64,000 bases of DNA from a bacterium (lineage in GTDB: Bacteria > Zixibacteria > MSB-5A5 > GN15 > FEB-12): positions 310,001 through 374,000 of the forward strand of contig JADJGQ010000003.1 of NCBI GenBank assembly GCA_016708025.1, written 5' to 3'. Shown here piece by piece: positions 50,988-62,350 of this stretch; the first letter of the stretch is position 1, and every line of letters begins with the position of its first letter. The translations under genes were made by a program, and so were the position numbers. Below the pieces are notes generated by a model. It was not told the origin of the DNA, searched no databases, and saw nothing but the letters and a program-made list of their open reading frames with translations.

Positions 50988-51828
50988 GCCACCATGCTGG
51001 AGTCAAAAACTGAGTCTGTTCAGGCGTCAGTGCCGCGCCACTGCTGATCAGAGTGCGAACTTGGTCGACATACTCGGGTGCTACGTTCGAAAGCACTATC
51101 TGCAGCCCGGCATGATCCATGATGATCGGACCGAAGAAATAGACTGCCGCGGTTCCGGCCAGCATCGAGATACCAACATTGAGCCCGATCAACATTCCGG
51201 TCCCAAGCGATAACACATTCCACTCCATCCCGATCGCAAACCGTCCTGCAAAATTCCAGGTGTGCAGAATGGCATATCCATCGCGGAAGAAAGCCACCAC
51301 CGCTCCGATCATGGCGCTAAGCCCGAGTGTGCGTAAACGACTGCTCCCCGCCGTCCCCTCGGTGGCATCCAGCACATTAATGGTCTCAGCGGCGGCAACG
51401 CCATCAGCGAAGATCATTTGCGGATCCTCAATGAAGTACCGGCGGAAAAGCGCAGAGAAGAAGACGCCGATCGCCCCCGAACAGAAGAGCCAGAAAAACA
51501 TCTGCCACGCGCCGATCTTGACATGCGCTTCGGCCGGGACTGACTCGTTCATTTCCAGGTAGCCAAACGCCGCGGCAACCACACACATGAAAGCTGTCGA
51601 GGCCGCCGAAGTCGCGGCAGATTGAATGATGTTGTTCTGGAGTCGGTTTTCACCACGAGTTTTGCGTGCGAAGATCAGCAGGAAGAGCGCGCCGAGAAAC
51701 GCGGCCAGCACCGAGACATTCGGTCCCATGCCAAGTTTGAGCACGATATACGGATACGCAAGTGAGATGATGGCTGAGATGACGAACGCGCCAACTAACG
51801 ATTGCCAGGTGATTTCCTTCGACGCCAT
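50653..51828 (-). CDS. OPT family oligopeptide transporter, N-terminal part before a frameshift
   Basis: The ATG at 51828 follows AAGGAAGGG. About seven helices and OPT-family segments are present: LKLGMGPNVSVLAAFLGA, LQNNIIQSAATSAAS, MIFADGVAAAETI and GMLIGLNVGISMLAG. Homologous sequence stops at about codon 280 (TPAWWLG). The remaining 110 codons to the stop at 50653 are out of frame, show no membrane character and overlap the next frame. The upstream region is shared with the divergent TrmB-type regulator. It is either a pseudogene, a programmed shift or a sequencing or assembly error. Confidence 0.82.
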   Translation of the reverse strand: MASKEITWQSLVGAFVISAIISLAYPYIVLKLGMGPNVSVLAAFLGALFLLIFARKTRGENRLQNNIIQSAATSAASTAFMCVVAAAFGYLEMNESVPAEAHVKIGAWQMFFWLFCSGAIGVFFSALFRRYFIEDPQMIFADGVAAAETINVLDATEGTAGSSRLRTLGLSAMIGAVVAFFRDGYAILHTWNFAGRFAIGMEWNVLSLGTGMLIGLNVGISMLAGTAAVYFFGPIIMDHAGLQIVLSNVAPEYVDQVRTLISSGAALTPEQTQFLTPAWWLGEPICERQPLFYRHALVYVAGDCTHDHSRLDRRVASLEIVGGNVQDASSQEVLERKSRRCFASDYYNHVSDVHCPARLFPAFQFLASILADCVVGDTWVAADPGRCARTW

Positions 51829-52008
51829 GGACCCTTCCTTTCGGATTGCCGACACGGACCAACCGGTCCGCGATTCACCAAGTCATTTCTCCTAAGAAAG
51901 TCTGCGGACTACCCGTTGCGCAATCGAAATTCGTCCCTATCCGGCAACGAGTTACGTGAATTCGCGAGGAACGGTCGAAATCGCGAAACCTATCCCCTCT
52001 TCAGGCGT

Positions 52009-52033
52009 AATAGTAGTAGTTGCTACTACTATT
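52009..52033. promoter_or_regulatory. 11-bp inverted repeat, probable operator
   Basis: AATAGTAGTAG and CTACTACTATT are perfect inverted arms around TTG. The repeat ends 13 bases before the TrmB-type regulator start and lies in the 218-base divergent interval with the OPT transporter. A binding site for the regulator itself is the natural reading. Confidence 0.6.
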
Positions 52034-52046
52034 ATATGAGAGATAT

Positions 52047-52898
52047 ATGAACGACCGACTGACATCCGCCCTGACTGAACTTGGCCTGACCGGCCTCGAA
52101 GCTGATATCTACGCCCAGTTGCTGGCCAGCTCTCCGCTGACCGGCTATGCGATTGCCCGACAGATCGGGAAACCGACCGCCAATACCTATAAAGCACTCG
52201 AATCATTGCATGATAAAGGGGCGGTCCTGATGGAGTACGGGAAAACTCGTCTCTATCGCGCCGTCTCGGCCGCCGATCTATTGGCTTCGCTCGAGCGACG
52301 CCACCGCGCGGTTGGGGCCGAACTGATCACTGCGGCCGCCAAACTGCCGCGCAATGAATCGGATGATCGGGTTTATCAGGTGGGATCGGCCGATCAACTT
52401 TTTCAGCAGTACCGTCGCATGTTGGAAAACGCCACGCGCGTCGCGGTGTTTGACCTTTTCCCCCAGGCGGTCACCCTGCTCAAGGAAGATTTGCAGCGGG
52501 CCGCCAAACGCAAGATCCGGACTGTCGTCAAAGTATATGCTCCGATCACCATCCCCGGAGTGGAACTGATCATGCACACCAACCCGACCACACTGTCGCG
52601 CTGGCCGGGTGAATGGGCTAATGGCGTGGTTGATGGTGTCAGTTATCAAGTTGCTTTCCTCTCGCGCGATTGCCGGACAGTTCATCTCGCCGTCAGAAGC
52701 GACAGCCCATATCTCGCCTGGATGTATCACCACGGGCTGGTCTCCGAACTGATGGATACTTCGGTTGAGGCGGCGCTCAAGGCAAAGAAGTCGATTGCCG
52801 CAATTCAGGCGGCACATAATAAGTACCGCGATCTCCTCACCGATGAAGCCCCCGGCCTCACTCTGTTGATGAAACGATTCGCGGATTCTCAGGAATGA
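52047..52898 (+). CDS. TrmB-type transcriptional regulator
   Basis: This 283-residue protein has an N-terminal winged helix (about 8-80: LTGLEADIYAQLLASSPLTGYAIARQIGKPTANTYKALESL) of the TrmB family. A middle and C-terminal effector domain carries a phospholipase D-like fold pattern (AVFDLFPQAVTLLKEDLQRAAKRKI). TrmB proteins sense sugars or other small molecules; the ligand here is unknown. The ATG at 52047 follows GAGAGAT and the palindrome at 52009. It diverges from the OPT transporter, which it probably controls. Confidence 0.85.
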   Translation: MNDRLTSALTELGLTGLEADIYAQLLASSPLTGYAIARQIGKPTANTYKALESLHDKGAVLMEYGKTRLYRAVSAADLLASLERRHRAVGAELITAAAKLPRNESDDRVYQVGSADQLFQQYRRMLENATRVAVFDLFPQAVTLLKEDLQRAAKRKIRTVVKVYAPITIPGVELIMHTNPTTLSRWPGEWANGVVDGVSYQVAFLSRDCRTVHLAVRSDSPYLAWMYHHGLVSELMDTSVEAALKAKKSIAAIQAAHNKYRDLLTDEAPGLTLLMKRFADSQE

Positions 52899-52935
52899 CC
52901 TATTTCAAATGACCGCATAGAAGGAGTAGTGATCG

Positions 52936-54804
52936 ATGAAACGAACATTGGCAATTGCCGCGCTCGGATGCGCGCTGCTGTTTGCGATGAGCGCCGAGCT
53001 CTCCGCCGCGGCTATGAGCGCGGAAGAGATTCTGAAGCACTGGCAGACGGCGGTGAAGGCGGATGTCTCTGCCTCCGGCTCTTCGCACGTGACCGCGGAA
53101 CTAAACACTTCCGGCCTAACTGGGACTTATGAGGAGTGGAGCTCTCCCGATGGCCGCTATCGCTTCAAGATCGACCTGGGAAAAGGGCTTTTCATCCAGG
53201 ATGTCATCATGCTCGGCGACTCTGCCTGGCAGCGGGACAAAACCGGCAAGGTCTCACGGCTCGAAGGGGTCGACCTGCAGCGTATGAGATCCTCCCGCTA
53301 TTTCTCTCAGAGCGCGCAATTCAGCAAACAATTTGGCGGCGCAACTGTGGAAGTTGTCCCCGGAGATTCATCCAACAATATCGGGCTGGCTATCACTCCT
53401 CCCGACGGTATTCTGGCTACTTACTTTCTCGACACAGCCACCTGGTTGCCGCATCACTCAACTTCGCCTGCGGATGACCGCATTTCAACTACCTGGTTTG
53501 AAGACTACCAGGAGCTAAATGGTCAGCTCGTCTCCATGCGCAGCATACAGCGTACCGGCTCCGACAGTCGGTATGACGTCTCTACCCGGATACTCTCAAT
53601 CGAAACCGGTATCACCCTGACCGATGATCTCTTTTCGGTCGAAGGTACCGCTACCCGGGACTTCACCTTTGCTTCCGGAGATCGCTCGCTCTCGATCCCG
53701 ATCGAACTAAATGGAAATCATATCTTCGTTCCGGTGACGATCAACGGCAAGGCGAAGAAATGGTTTATTCTCGATACCGGCGCCGAAATGGGAGTGATCA
53801 ATAAGTCGGTGGCTGAAGAATTGAATCTTCCCATGTCAGGCGAACTGGAGGGGCGAGGCGGCGGCGAACAGTCGATTACAGTCGCCCTCGCCTCGGATCT
53901 GACTCTGGAGATTCCGGGAGTAACTATTTCCAATCAAACTCTTGCCGCCATTGCGTTCGATGGCCTTGAATCCAAATTCGGACGGCACATGGATGGCATT
54001 CTTGGCTCGGAGATCTTTCATCGATTTGTTGTGCAGATCGATTACGAAAAGAAACTGCTCCATCTCTACGACCCCGCCAAATTTGTCTACGATGGCACAG
54101 AACCGGCGATTCCGATCATCCTCGAGACGAATCTCCCTATGATCAACGTTACTTTCCAGGTAGCTGGCTGCAAGAAGGTAAGCGGTAAGTTCCTGCTGGA
54201 TACCGGCGCCGACGCGGCCATCGACATATCCTCCCCCAAAGTCGAGGCTGACAGCCTCACGCAGTGTGCAAGCAAAACCTACGCAGGCAATATCAGCTAC
54301 GGTGTGGGAGGCGTGAGCAAGCAGTTGGCCGCGCGAACTGATATTCTCGATTTCGGCGGACATGCCGTGCCAAGCCTTATCGGTTCACTGATGCAGGATA
54401 AATCCGGCGCAGGAGCGAGCAAGGATCGCGACGGTCTTATTGGCGGCAACCTCTTTAAGCATTTCACTATCACGTTTGACTACACCGGGCGACGTCTCTG
54501 GTTGAAGCCGAATGGCCAATTCAACGAGATTCCGCAACTGGATATGTCCGGGATGAAATTCGAAGCGCATGGCGAGCATTTTGATACGATCGTCGTGGCT
54601 GTCGTGGTGCCTGGTTCAGTTGCCGAGCAGGTAGGAATGAAGCCGGGCGACCAGCTTGTCACTGTCGGCGGAAAACCGGTCAATAGCATGATGCTCGAGG
54701 ATATGAAGGAGATGTTCCGTGTCGCCAACCCCGGCCTTAAGATCGAGTACATGCGCGACGGAAAGAGAAACTCCGCGACGCTGAAACTCGAGCCGGTGAT
54801 CTGA
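52936..54804 (+). CDS. Exported double retropepsin-like aspartyl protease with PDZ domain
   Basis: This 622-residue protein begins with a signal peptide (MKRTLAIAALGCALLFAMSAELSAAA). Residues 27-240 resemble a LolA/LppX-type lipoprotein-binding fold (AEEILKHWQTAV, SPDGRYRFKIDLG, GDSAWQRD). Two gag-pol-like aspartyl protease domains follow: FILDTGAEMGVIN (Asp280) and FLLDTGADAAIDI (Asp422), each with a DG(I/L)(L/I)G flap-end motif (DGILGSEIF, DGLIGGNLF). A PDZ domain occupies about 545-618. Two Asp-Thr-Gly lobes could pair within one chain. A periplasmic peptidase is inferred. The stop is followed by a terminator hairpin. Confidence 0.87.
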   Translation: MKRTLAIAALGCALLFAMSAELSAAAMSAEEILKHWQTAVKADVSASGSSHVTAELNTSGLTGTYEEWSSPDGRYRFKIDLGKGLFIQDVIMLGDSAWQRDKTGKVSRLEGVDLQRMRSSRYFSQSAQFSKQFGGATVEVVPGDSSNNIGLAITPPDGILATYFLDTATWLPHHSTSPADDRISTTWFEDYQELNGQLVSMRSIQRTGSDSRYDVSTRILSIETGITLTDDLFSVEGTATRDFTFASGDRSLSIPIELNGNHIFVPVTINGKAKKWFILDTGAEMGVINKSVAEELNLPMSGELEGRGGGEQSITVALASDLTLEIPGVTISNQTLAAIAFDGLESKFGRHMDGILGSEIFHRFVVQIDYEKKLLHLYDPAKFVYDGTEPAIPIILETNLPMINVTFQVAGCKKVSGKFLLDTGADAAIDISSPKVEADSLTQCASKTYAGNISYGVGGVSKQLAARTDILDFGGHAVPSLIGSLMQDKSGAGASKDRDGLIGGNLFKHFTITFDYTGRRLWLKPNGQFNEIPQLDMSGMKFEAHGEHFDTIVVAVVVPGSVAEQVGMKPGDQLVTVGGKPVNSMMLEDMKEMFRVANPGLKIEYMRDGKRNSATLKLEPVI

Positions 54805-54824
54805 AATCGCATCGAGCGTGTACT

Positions 54825-54853
54825 TGCCAGGAGACCCTGCTCGTCTCCTGGCA
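54825..54853. terminator. Hairpin terminator between convergent genes
   Basis: TGCCAGGAGAC / GTCTCCTGGCA, an 11-bp perfect stem with a 7-base loop, lies between stops at 54804 and 54861. No T-run. Confidence 0.7.
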
Positions 54854-54860
54854 CTAGTCG

Positions 54861-55541
54861 CTACCTCTTCCTTCCCAGTATTCGAAGTAATCGTAAGAAG
54901 AGGTTGATAATATCCATATAGATAGCGGCAGCGCTGTCCACCGCGTTATCGACTGTCTTAGGTATGCTGTTGGCTCGCGCCCAGTCATAGCCGATGTACC
55001 CGCAGAAGATCACCACAACTACCCAGTCGATCCAAGTAGAGACTCTCTGAAGCACAAATATCTGGTATAATTCCACCATTATCATGCAGACCAGTGAGAT
55101 GACGAGTGTAGTCAAAGTCTTCAAGAAGAATCGCGGCATCATGGTGCCTGCCGCCATCATCAGGATTGTGACAACCGCGGTTACACTGATGGCGTCCGAT
55201 ACGAGAGTGGGATCAAACCGGCTGACGATGATATTGAGGACCAGACCAAATGGCAACACCACGAAATTGTAGCCAATGAAGCTGACTGAGGGATCCTTGG
55301 AGGTATTGAACATGAATACGCCCAACAGACAGGACGCGAAGTAGCCGATCATGAAAATCAACGGGTGAATCGACTCCAGCGTTGTGGGGTCAACATACCT
55401 GACGATTAGCCAATTGAGCAGAAACCCCCAACACAACACCAAACCAAGAACCAGATTGTAGGTGGCGTCACTGATGACCGCCCCTGTTACCTGCTTTCTT
55501 TCAAAGACCTTTGGGCTAAGCGAAAACCGTGATTCTGCCAT
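54861..55541 (-). CDS. Bax inhibitor-1 / YccA family membrane protein
   Basis: This 226-residue protein has seven hydrophobic helices. The start MAESRFSLSPKVFERK follows GGGAGTAAT. Family features: YNLVLGLVLCWGF in the first helix, MIGYFASCLLGV, the long hydrophobic VTAVVTILMMAAGTMM, and the C-terminal GYDWARANSIPKT...DAAIYMDIINLFLRLLRILG with the Asp pair implicated in calcium leak of BsYetJ. It is probably a membrane calcium or ion leak channel or stress protein. Confidence 0.9.
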   Translation of the reverse strand: MAESRFSLSPKVFERKQVTGAVISDATYNLVLGLVLCWGFLLNWLIVRYVDPTTLESIHPLIFMIGYFASCLLGVFMFNTSKDPSVSFIGYNFVVLPFGLVLNIIVSRFDPTLVSDAISVTAVVTILMMAAGTMMPRFFLKTLTTLVISLVCMIMVELYQIFVLQRVSTWIDWVVVVIFCGYIGYDWARANSIPKTVDNAVDSAAAIYMDIINLFLRLLRILGRKR

Positions 55542-55642
55542 GACAATTACTCCCTTCCCTGGAGACGACCGCAATTGTGCTCATTCTCGCTAACAAAATC
55601 ACATTCAATAATTGTTCGCAAGGCTCAATCGCGATTTGTCGG

Positions 55643-55921
55643 TTAGCTCAACAGCCTCACAACAATCGCCAGCACCGCAGTAACCAGGGTGACATTGATA
55701 CCTATCAACGCCCGTCCATACAGATTTCCCGGCTGGCCAGACTCGGCTGTCGTCATCTCTTTGTATTCGCTGATGTACTTTGGCAGATAGAGTCGAAGCA
55801 GCAGGAAATTGACCTTTCGACCATGCTTCTGCAGGTAGTCGCACATCCTGATTGAGTAAACCGTGAACCAGATCGCCCCACCCGCCGCAATCAGCGCGAA
55901 AGCAGTTGCCAGAGATCGCAT
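55643..55921 (-). CDS. Small two-helix membrane protein
   Basis: This 92-residue protein has AAGGAG before its ATG. Two hydrophobic helices (about 4-24 and 70-90) flank a basic, tyrosine-rich loop (LQKHGRKVNFLLLRLYLPKYISEYKEMT). No family recognised. It may be co-transcribed with the downstream BI-1 gene, 100 bases away. Confidence 0.65.
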   Translation of the reverse strand: MRSLATAFALIAAGGAIWFTVYSIRMCDYLQKHGRKVNFLLLRLYLPKYISEYKEMTTAESGQPGNLYGRALIGINVTLVTAVLAIVVRLLS

Positions 55922-56030
55922 ATTGAACTCCTTGAGTCAGAGGACCAGCGAGTTACTCAGTCCTCGACACCAATACTCGACACGCTGTTCTATTATTCAA
56001 GAAATCTGGCGCATGCTGTAGACCAACAAA

Positions 56031-56052
56031 AAACCCGCCATGAGGCGGGTTT
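56031..56052. terminator. Terminator hairpin
   Basis: AAACCCGCC / GGCGGGTTT with an ATGA loop and A/T flanks, 27 bases past the stop at 56079. Confidence 0.85.
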
Positions 56053-56078
56053 CATTGCTTTCCGAATCAGCGCTTTAC

Positions 56079-56267
56079 TTAGGCGTAAATCTCCGCCTCG
56101 TTGCACTTGCAGACACCGGTATTCAGCGCACGGAATTTCCACGCGCCGGCTTCGGTCTTCACTGCCTTGACATGCTTGATGTACTGAATCGGGCCAGCGC
56201 AGACCGGACAGGTGTGCACTTCGGCTTTCTTTTTAGACTTCTGTGCGAAGTCCATCTTTTTTGCCAT
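56079..56267 (-). CDS. Small zinc-ribbon-like protein
   Basis: This 62-residue lysine-rich protein has CPVC near residue 20 and CKC near residue 53, enough for one zinc site. It follows the gene at 56269 by one base and is the last of a four-gene minus-strand group that includes a DUF4388 regulator. Function unknown; nucleic-acid binding is plausible from the basic N-terminus (MAKKMDFAQKSKKKAE). Confidence 0.7.
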   Translation of the reverse strand: MAKKMDFAQKSKKKAEVHTCPVCAGPIQYIKHVKAVKTEAGAWKFRALNTGVCKCNEAEIYA

Positions 56268-56268
56268 A

Positions 56269-56502
56269 CTAGAAGTACTCCTCGATCTCTATACGTTCAT
56301 CTCTCTTATCGGTCTCCAGCTCCCGCAGCTCTTCCTTAACCGCAACCAGCAGGCTGGTTGTTTCCCGAAGCAGGATAAATTCCTGGTTTTCGGCGAAAAA
56401 GGGTGCGGCCTGATTAAAATAATGGGCCGCCTGAGCATAGTCGTTACGCTTAAGTGACTGTAAGGCATGGAAATACGCTTTTTCCGCCGGATTAAGCATC
56501 AA
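56269..56502 (-). CDS. Small helical TPR-like protein
   Basis: This 77-residue acidic protein has a single TPR-like helical hairpin (AYFHALQSLKRNDYAQAAHYFNQAAPFFAEN) and a charged C-terminal helix. It overlaps the preceding gene by 11 bases, so it is part of the same operon. No specific family recognised. Confidence 0.65.
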   Translation of the reverse strand: MMLNPAEKAYFHALQSLKRNDYAQAAHYFNQAAPFFAENQEFILLRETTSLLVAVKEELRELETDKRDERIEIEEYF

Positions 56503-57163
56503 TTCCTCCGGACAACAGCGCTTCCGCCTCTTTCAGTCGCTTCACGTACGGTTCGACCTTATAGCGGTTCAGCTTGAGGTAATATATAATGGAGGCCGAC
56601 AAAAGCAAGGCGTCTCTGCTCTGCTGGTGCTTGGCCGACAGCAAAGCATCATCGAGGACTGTCATTATATGTCCTTTGTTGGCGGACATATCCCGGAAGA
56701 TCGCCTGCATTCTCGTTAAGGCTCTGTCGTACATAGCGATAGTATCCTCTTCGGATCGCTTCGCCTCCTCCGGCCCACGCGTCAGGACAATCTTGTCCCG
56801 TACCGGTGGTTCCGCCCCTTTTTCGCCCGACGCCCAACGGTCGATCTCACGGTGAATCTTGATTTGCGCCGGACTGACTTCTGGTGAACGTTCTAATTCT
56901 CGCTTGATTGACTCTAGCAGATCTTTGATGCGATGCTGGTCGACTGGTCGGAGGGTCTGACTTTGCAGCCAGGCCGAATGCTGGGCGAACCATCCACCGA
57001 CCTCTTCGGTCAGATCCGCGCCGGCATGAACCCCGCGCGCGATGTCATCGAGACGGTTGATACCATCGAGCACACGCAACCGCTCCTCCTTGAGGGAAAC
57101 CGCCTTCTGCAGGAACTGCTCGAGCAGTGACTCCAGTGAATGAAGCGTTTCAGCGCGACTCAA
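56492..57163 (-). CDS. Coiled-coil-rich hypothetical protein
   Basis: This 223-residue soluble, highly charged protein is predicted to be mostly helical. Its N-terminal 50 residues look coiled-coil (LESLLEQFLQKAVSLKEERLRVLDGINRL). It overlaps the DUF4388 gene by 14 bases and the next gene by 11. The operon context suggests a partner of the DUF4388 protein, but no function can be assigned. Confidence 0.65.
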   Translation of the reverse strand: MSRAETLHSLESLLEQFLQKAVSLKEERLRVLDGINRLDDIARGVHAGADLTEEVGGWFAQHSAWLQSQTLRPVDQHRIKDLLESIKRELERSPEVSPAQIKIHREIDRWASGEKGAEPPVRDKIVLTRGPEEAKRSEEDTIAMYDRALTRMQAIFRDMSANKGHIMTVLDDALLSAKHQQSRDALLLSASIIYYLKLNRYKVEPYVKRLKEAEALLSGGIDA

Positions 57164-58037
57164 CCGTGTCTCCGATAGTAGTGGTCGTGATATTCCGCGT
57201 GGTGGTCAGCCGCGAACTTGATTTCTGATGCAGGTACTCTTCGAACAGCCCTGCCAGCCGATTGACCATCTTCTCAAGCTCCGGCGACGGAATATTCTTT
57301 GTCGACATGATCGGTTTGCGCTCGGTCGGGGTGATTATCCCGGACAGCTTCAGGAGCGCGAGCCGTTTTAGTGATTCTTCCTGACCAAGATGGCTGTCGC
57401 GGCAGATATCGTTGACCGTGCGGTGGCCATCGACCAGCGCCATGATATTCCACTCCGCCGCTTGGAGGGTGACCGCTCGGGTCCGCCCGCCCTGCGAGGC
57501 CGAGATGGTATACACAACGCTGCGGTCCGGCAGAACTTCGTTGACCATGTTCAGTTCGTCGATCCGGCGGAGCCCCTCGAGAATGACATTTTCAACCGAC
57601 AACCGGACAGTCACTTCTTCTTCGGTCGGATACTGATTCTCGTAGAACTTGAATGTCCCATCCTGCCAGGTCAGCAGGGAGAAAAGCAGGAATTCGATCT
57701 GCTCTTTGATGACCGCTTCGAGATCAGCCCTGTCGATAAACCCCTTGGCGATCATGATCTCGCCAAGGCGCTTCGTATTTTCAGTCTTGGCCTGCGCTTG
57801 TACCGCTTCCTCTAACTGGGAGGCGGAGAGTTTGCGACGTTCTTTCAGGAGTTGGCCGAGATGAAAAGTCTGGCGCGGACCGTAGCCGTAAATGATATCG
57901 CCGGACTCGAAGTAGATCATGACGATCGAGTCGTCTTTTTGGATGCCGAGTGTTCCGGATTTGCGTCCAGCCGCGATCAGTTGGAAAATCTCCGGTAGCG
58001 TAAATTTGGATATGTTTCCCTGCAAATCGAGTTCCAT
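57150..58037 (-). CDS. DUF4388 domain protein
   Basis: This 295-residue protein has an N-terminal DUF4388 domain (about 1-95: GNISKFTLPEIFQLIAAGRKSGTLGI, YFESGDIIYGYGP). A region similar to the T2SSE/MshEN helical part follows (LGEIMIAKGFIDRADLEAVIKEQ), then a second DUF4388-like or winged-helix part (AVTLQAAEWNIMALVDGHRTVNDICRDS). DUF4388 proteins are found in motility and polarity regulators such as PatA-like systems. It is first in the four-gene minus-strand group. The protein at 6779-8818 uses the same two modules. Confidence 0.8.
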   Translation of the reverse strand: MELDLQGNISKFTLPEIFQLIAAGRKSGTLGIQKDDSIVMIYFESGDIIYGYGPRQTFHLGQLLKERRKLSASQLEEAVQAQAKTENTKRLGEIMIAKGFIDRADLEAVIKEQIEFLLFSLLTWQDGTFKFYENQYPTEEEVTVRLSVENVILEGLRRIDELNMVNEVLPDRSVVYTISASQGGRTRAVTLQAAEWNIMALVDGHRTVNDICRDSHLGQEESLKRLALLKLSGIITPTERKPIMSTKNIPSPELEKMVNRLAGLFEEYLHQKSSSRLTTTRNITTTTIGDTVESR

Positions 58038-58925
58038 CGTCTTCCTTGCGCATGCAAAACGTTAAGGCAGGAGTCTCCCGAGCGGTTGCCCGACCGGTCG
58101 GGAAGTCACGCGGCGAGAAATTCGTGACGCATGACGAACCATGATAACATTATACGCAGCATCGAGTCAACAGTGAACTTGGTCTCTCGCACATTCTTTA
58201 TCATTCTTTCGGAGTTTGACGGACCATATGGCGTGACCGGCGCGGCAAATTCTTGTTTTGGAAATATTGGTATCCTGATATACTTGGTGGAACCTTGGGA
58301 GTATGCATGACCGATCAGTCGATCTCTATAGTCGAATGCAAGCCGATCGGAAGCGGCAGCCGCTACCGAATTATCATCACCCATCGCGAAAAACCGCTGT
58401 TGGTCTCGGATGAACTGGTCTACCGTCACCGGCTCAAAGCCGGGATCGTGATCACTCAGCCGCAGCTCGAGCAACTCGAGGCCGAAGCGGAGCAGTCGGA
58501 GTGTGATCATACCGTTGCTCGTCTGCTGGCGATCCGGGAGCATTCAATCGGCCAGATCAGGGTCAAGCTCGCCCAGCGAAAGTTCAAGCCGGACGTGATC
58601 AAGTCGATCATCAAGCGATATGCCGATCGCGGATTGCTCGATGATGCCCACTTTGCCCATGACCAGGGATCACGTTTCCTGGCGCATAACCCGGCGGGCC
58701 GGGAATTCCTGATCAACTGGTTGCGGCGGAAACATATCGACCGCGACCTGGCCGAAACCACCGCCGATATGCTGCTCGGAGAGCAGGATGAAGTGACGCT
58801 GGCGGTTCAGTCGCTTGAGCGCAAGTGGAACAGCCTCAAGGAATTTGACCTTGAACGAGCCCGCACCAAAGCATATACTTATTTGAGCCGGAGGGGGATC
58901 GGCTACTCGGCCGCCAAAGCGGCCT

Positions 58926-61589
<2,664 letters not shown>

Positions 61590-61591
61590 AA

Positions 61592-62350
61592 GTGTCGGTA
61601 TTTGCACGGCTGATCGAAACACGGGCTAAAAAGGGAGGTGGTTTCCTTCTGCTGCTGGATCCTGACCGGATCACGCAACGGGAATATCTCCGCCTTGCCG
61701 AGGCCGCGCAAGAATCAGGCGTGGATGCCATACTCATCGGGTCTTCCTTCGTGCTTCGCAGCAATTTCCCAGCCGCGGTCCAGGCGATCAAAGAAGTAAC
61801 CGAACTTCCAGTGATCATCTTCCCTGGCTCAATAACCCAGATCACTGAGCATGCCGATGCCATCCTCTTCACCTCACTGCTCTCCGGCCGGAATGCCACT
61901 TATCTCATCGATGAACAGGTCAAGGGGGCGCCGATCATTAAGGAGTCAGGGATCGAACCGATCCCGACAGGCTATCTGCTGATCGAGTCAGGCAATCTGA
62001 CCTCGGTGCAATTCGTTTCCGGTTCGCCGCCGATCCCGAGCGGTAAACATGATATCGCCGCGGCCCACGCGTTAGCCGCCGAATATCTCGGTATGAAACT
62101 GGTTTATCTGGAGGCAGGCTCCGGCGCGAAAGTGCCGGTACCAGTGGAAATGGTCCGCGAGGTATCCTCGTACATTTCTATTCCGGTGATCGTAGGAGGC
62201 GGACTTAAGACTCCGGAGTCTGTCGCCGCTCGCATTGAAGCCGGGGCGTCATTTGTAGTTGTCGGCAATCATTTTGAAAGCGATCACAATCTGCAGCATC
62301 TTCGCGAACTCACCGCCGCTGCACATCCCAAACAGACCATTCGCGTATGA
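61592..62350 (+). CDS. Geranylgeranylglyceryl phosphate synthase-family prenyltransferase
   Basis: This 252-residue TIM-barrel enzyme of the PcrB/GGGP synthase family joins sn-glycerol-1-phosphate to a polyprenyl diphosphate. Signature segments: LLLLDPDRI, DAILIGSS, IIFPGS, PIPTGYLLIESG, LVYLEAGSGA, IVGGGLKTPE and VVGNHFE, forming the phosphate-binding loops. The length fits group II enzymes of Bacteroidota and archaea. It starts at a GTG 3 bases after alaS and overlaps gmhA by 4 bases. It is the first committed enzyme of archaeal-type ether lipids; the lipid actually made is unknown. Confidence 0.88.
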   Translation: MSVFARLIETRAKKGGGFLLLLDPDRITQREYLRLAEAAQESGVDAILIGSSFVLRSNFPAAVQAIKEVTELPVIIFPGSITQITEHADAILFTSLLSGRNATYLIDEQVKGAPIIKESGIEPIPTGYLLIESGNLTSVQFVSGSPPIPSGKHDIAAAHALAAEYLGMKLVYLEAGSGAKVPVPVEMVREVSSYISIPVIVGGGLKTPESVAARIEAGASFVVVGNHFESDHNLQHLRELTAAAHPKQTIRV

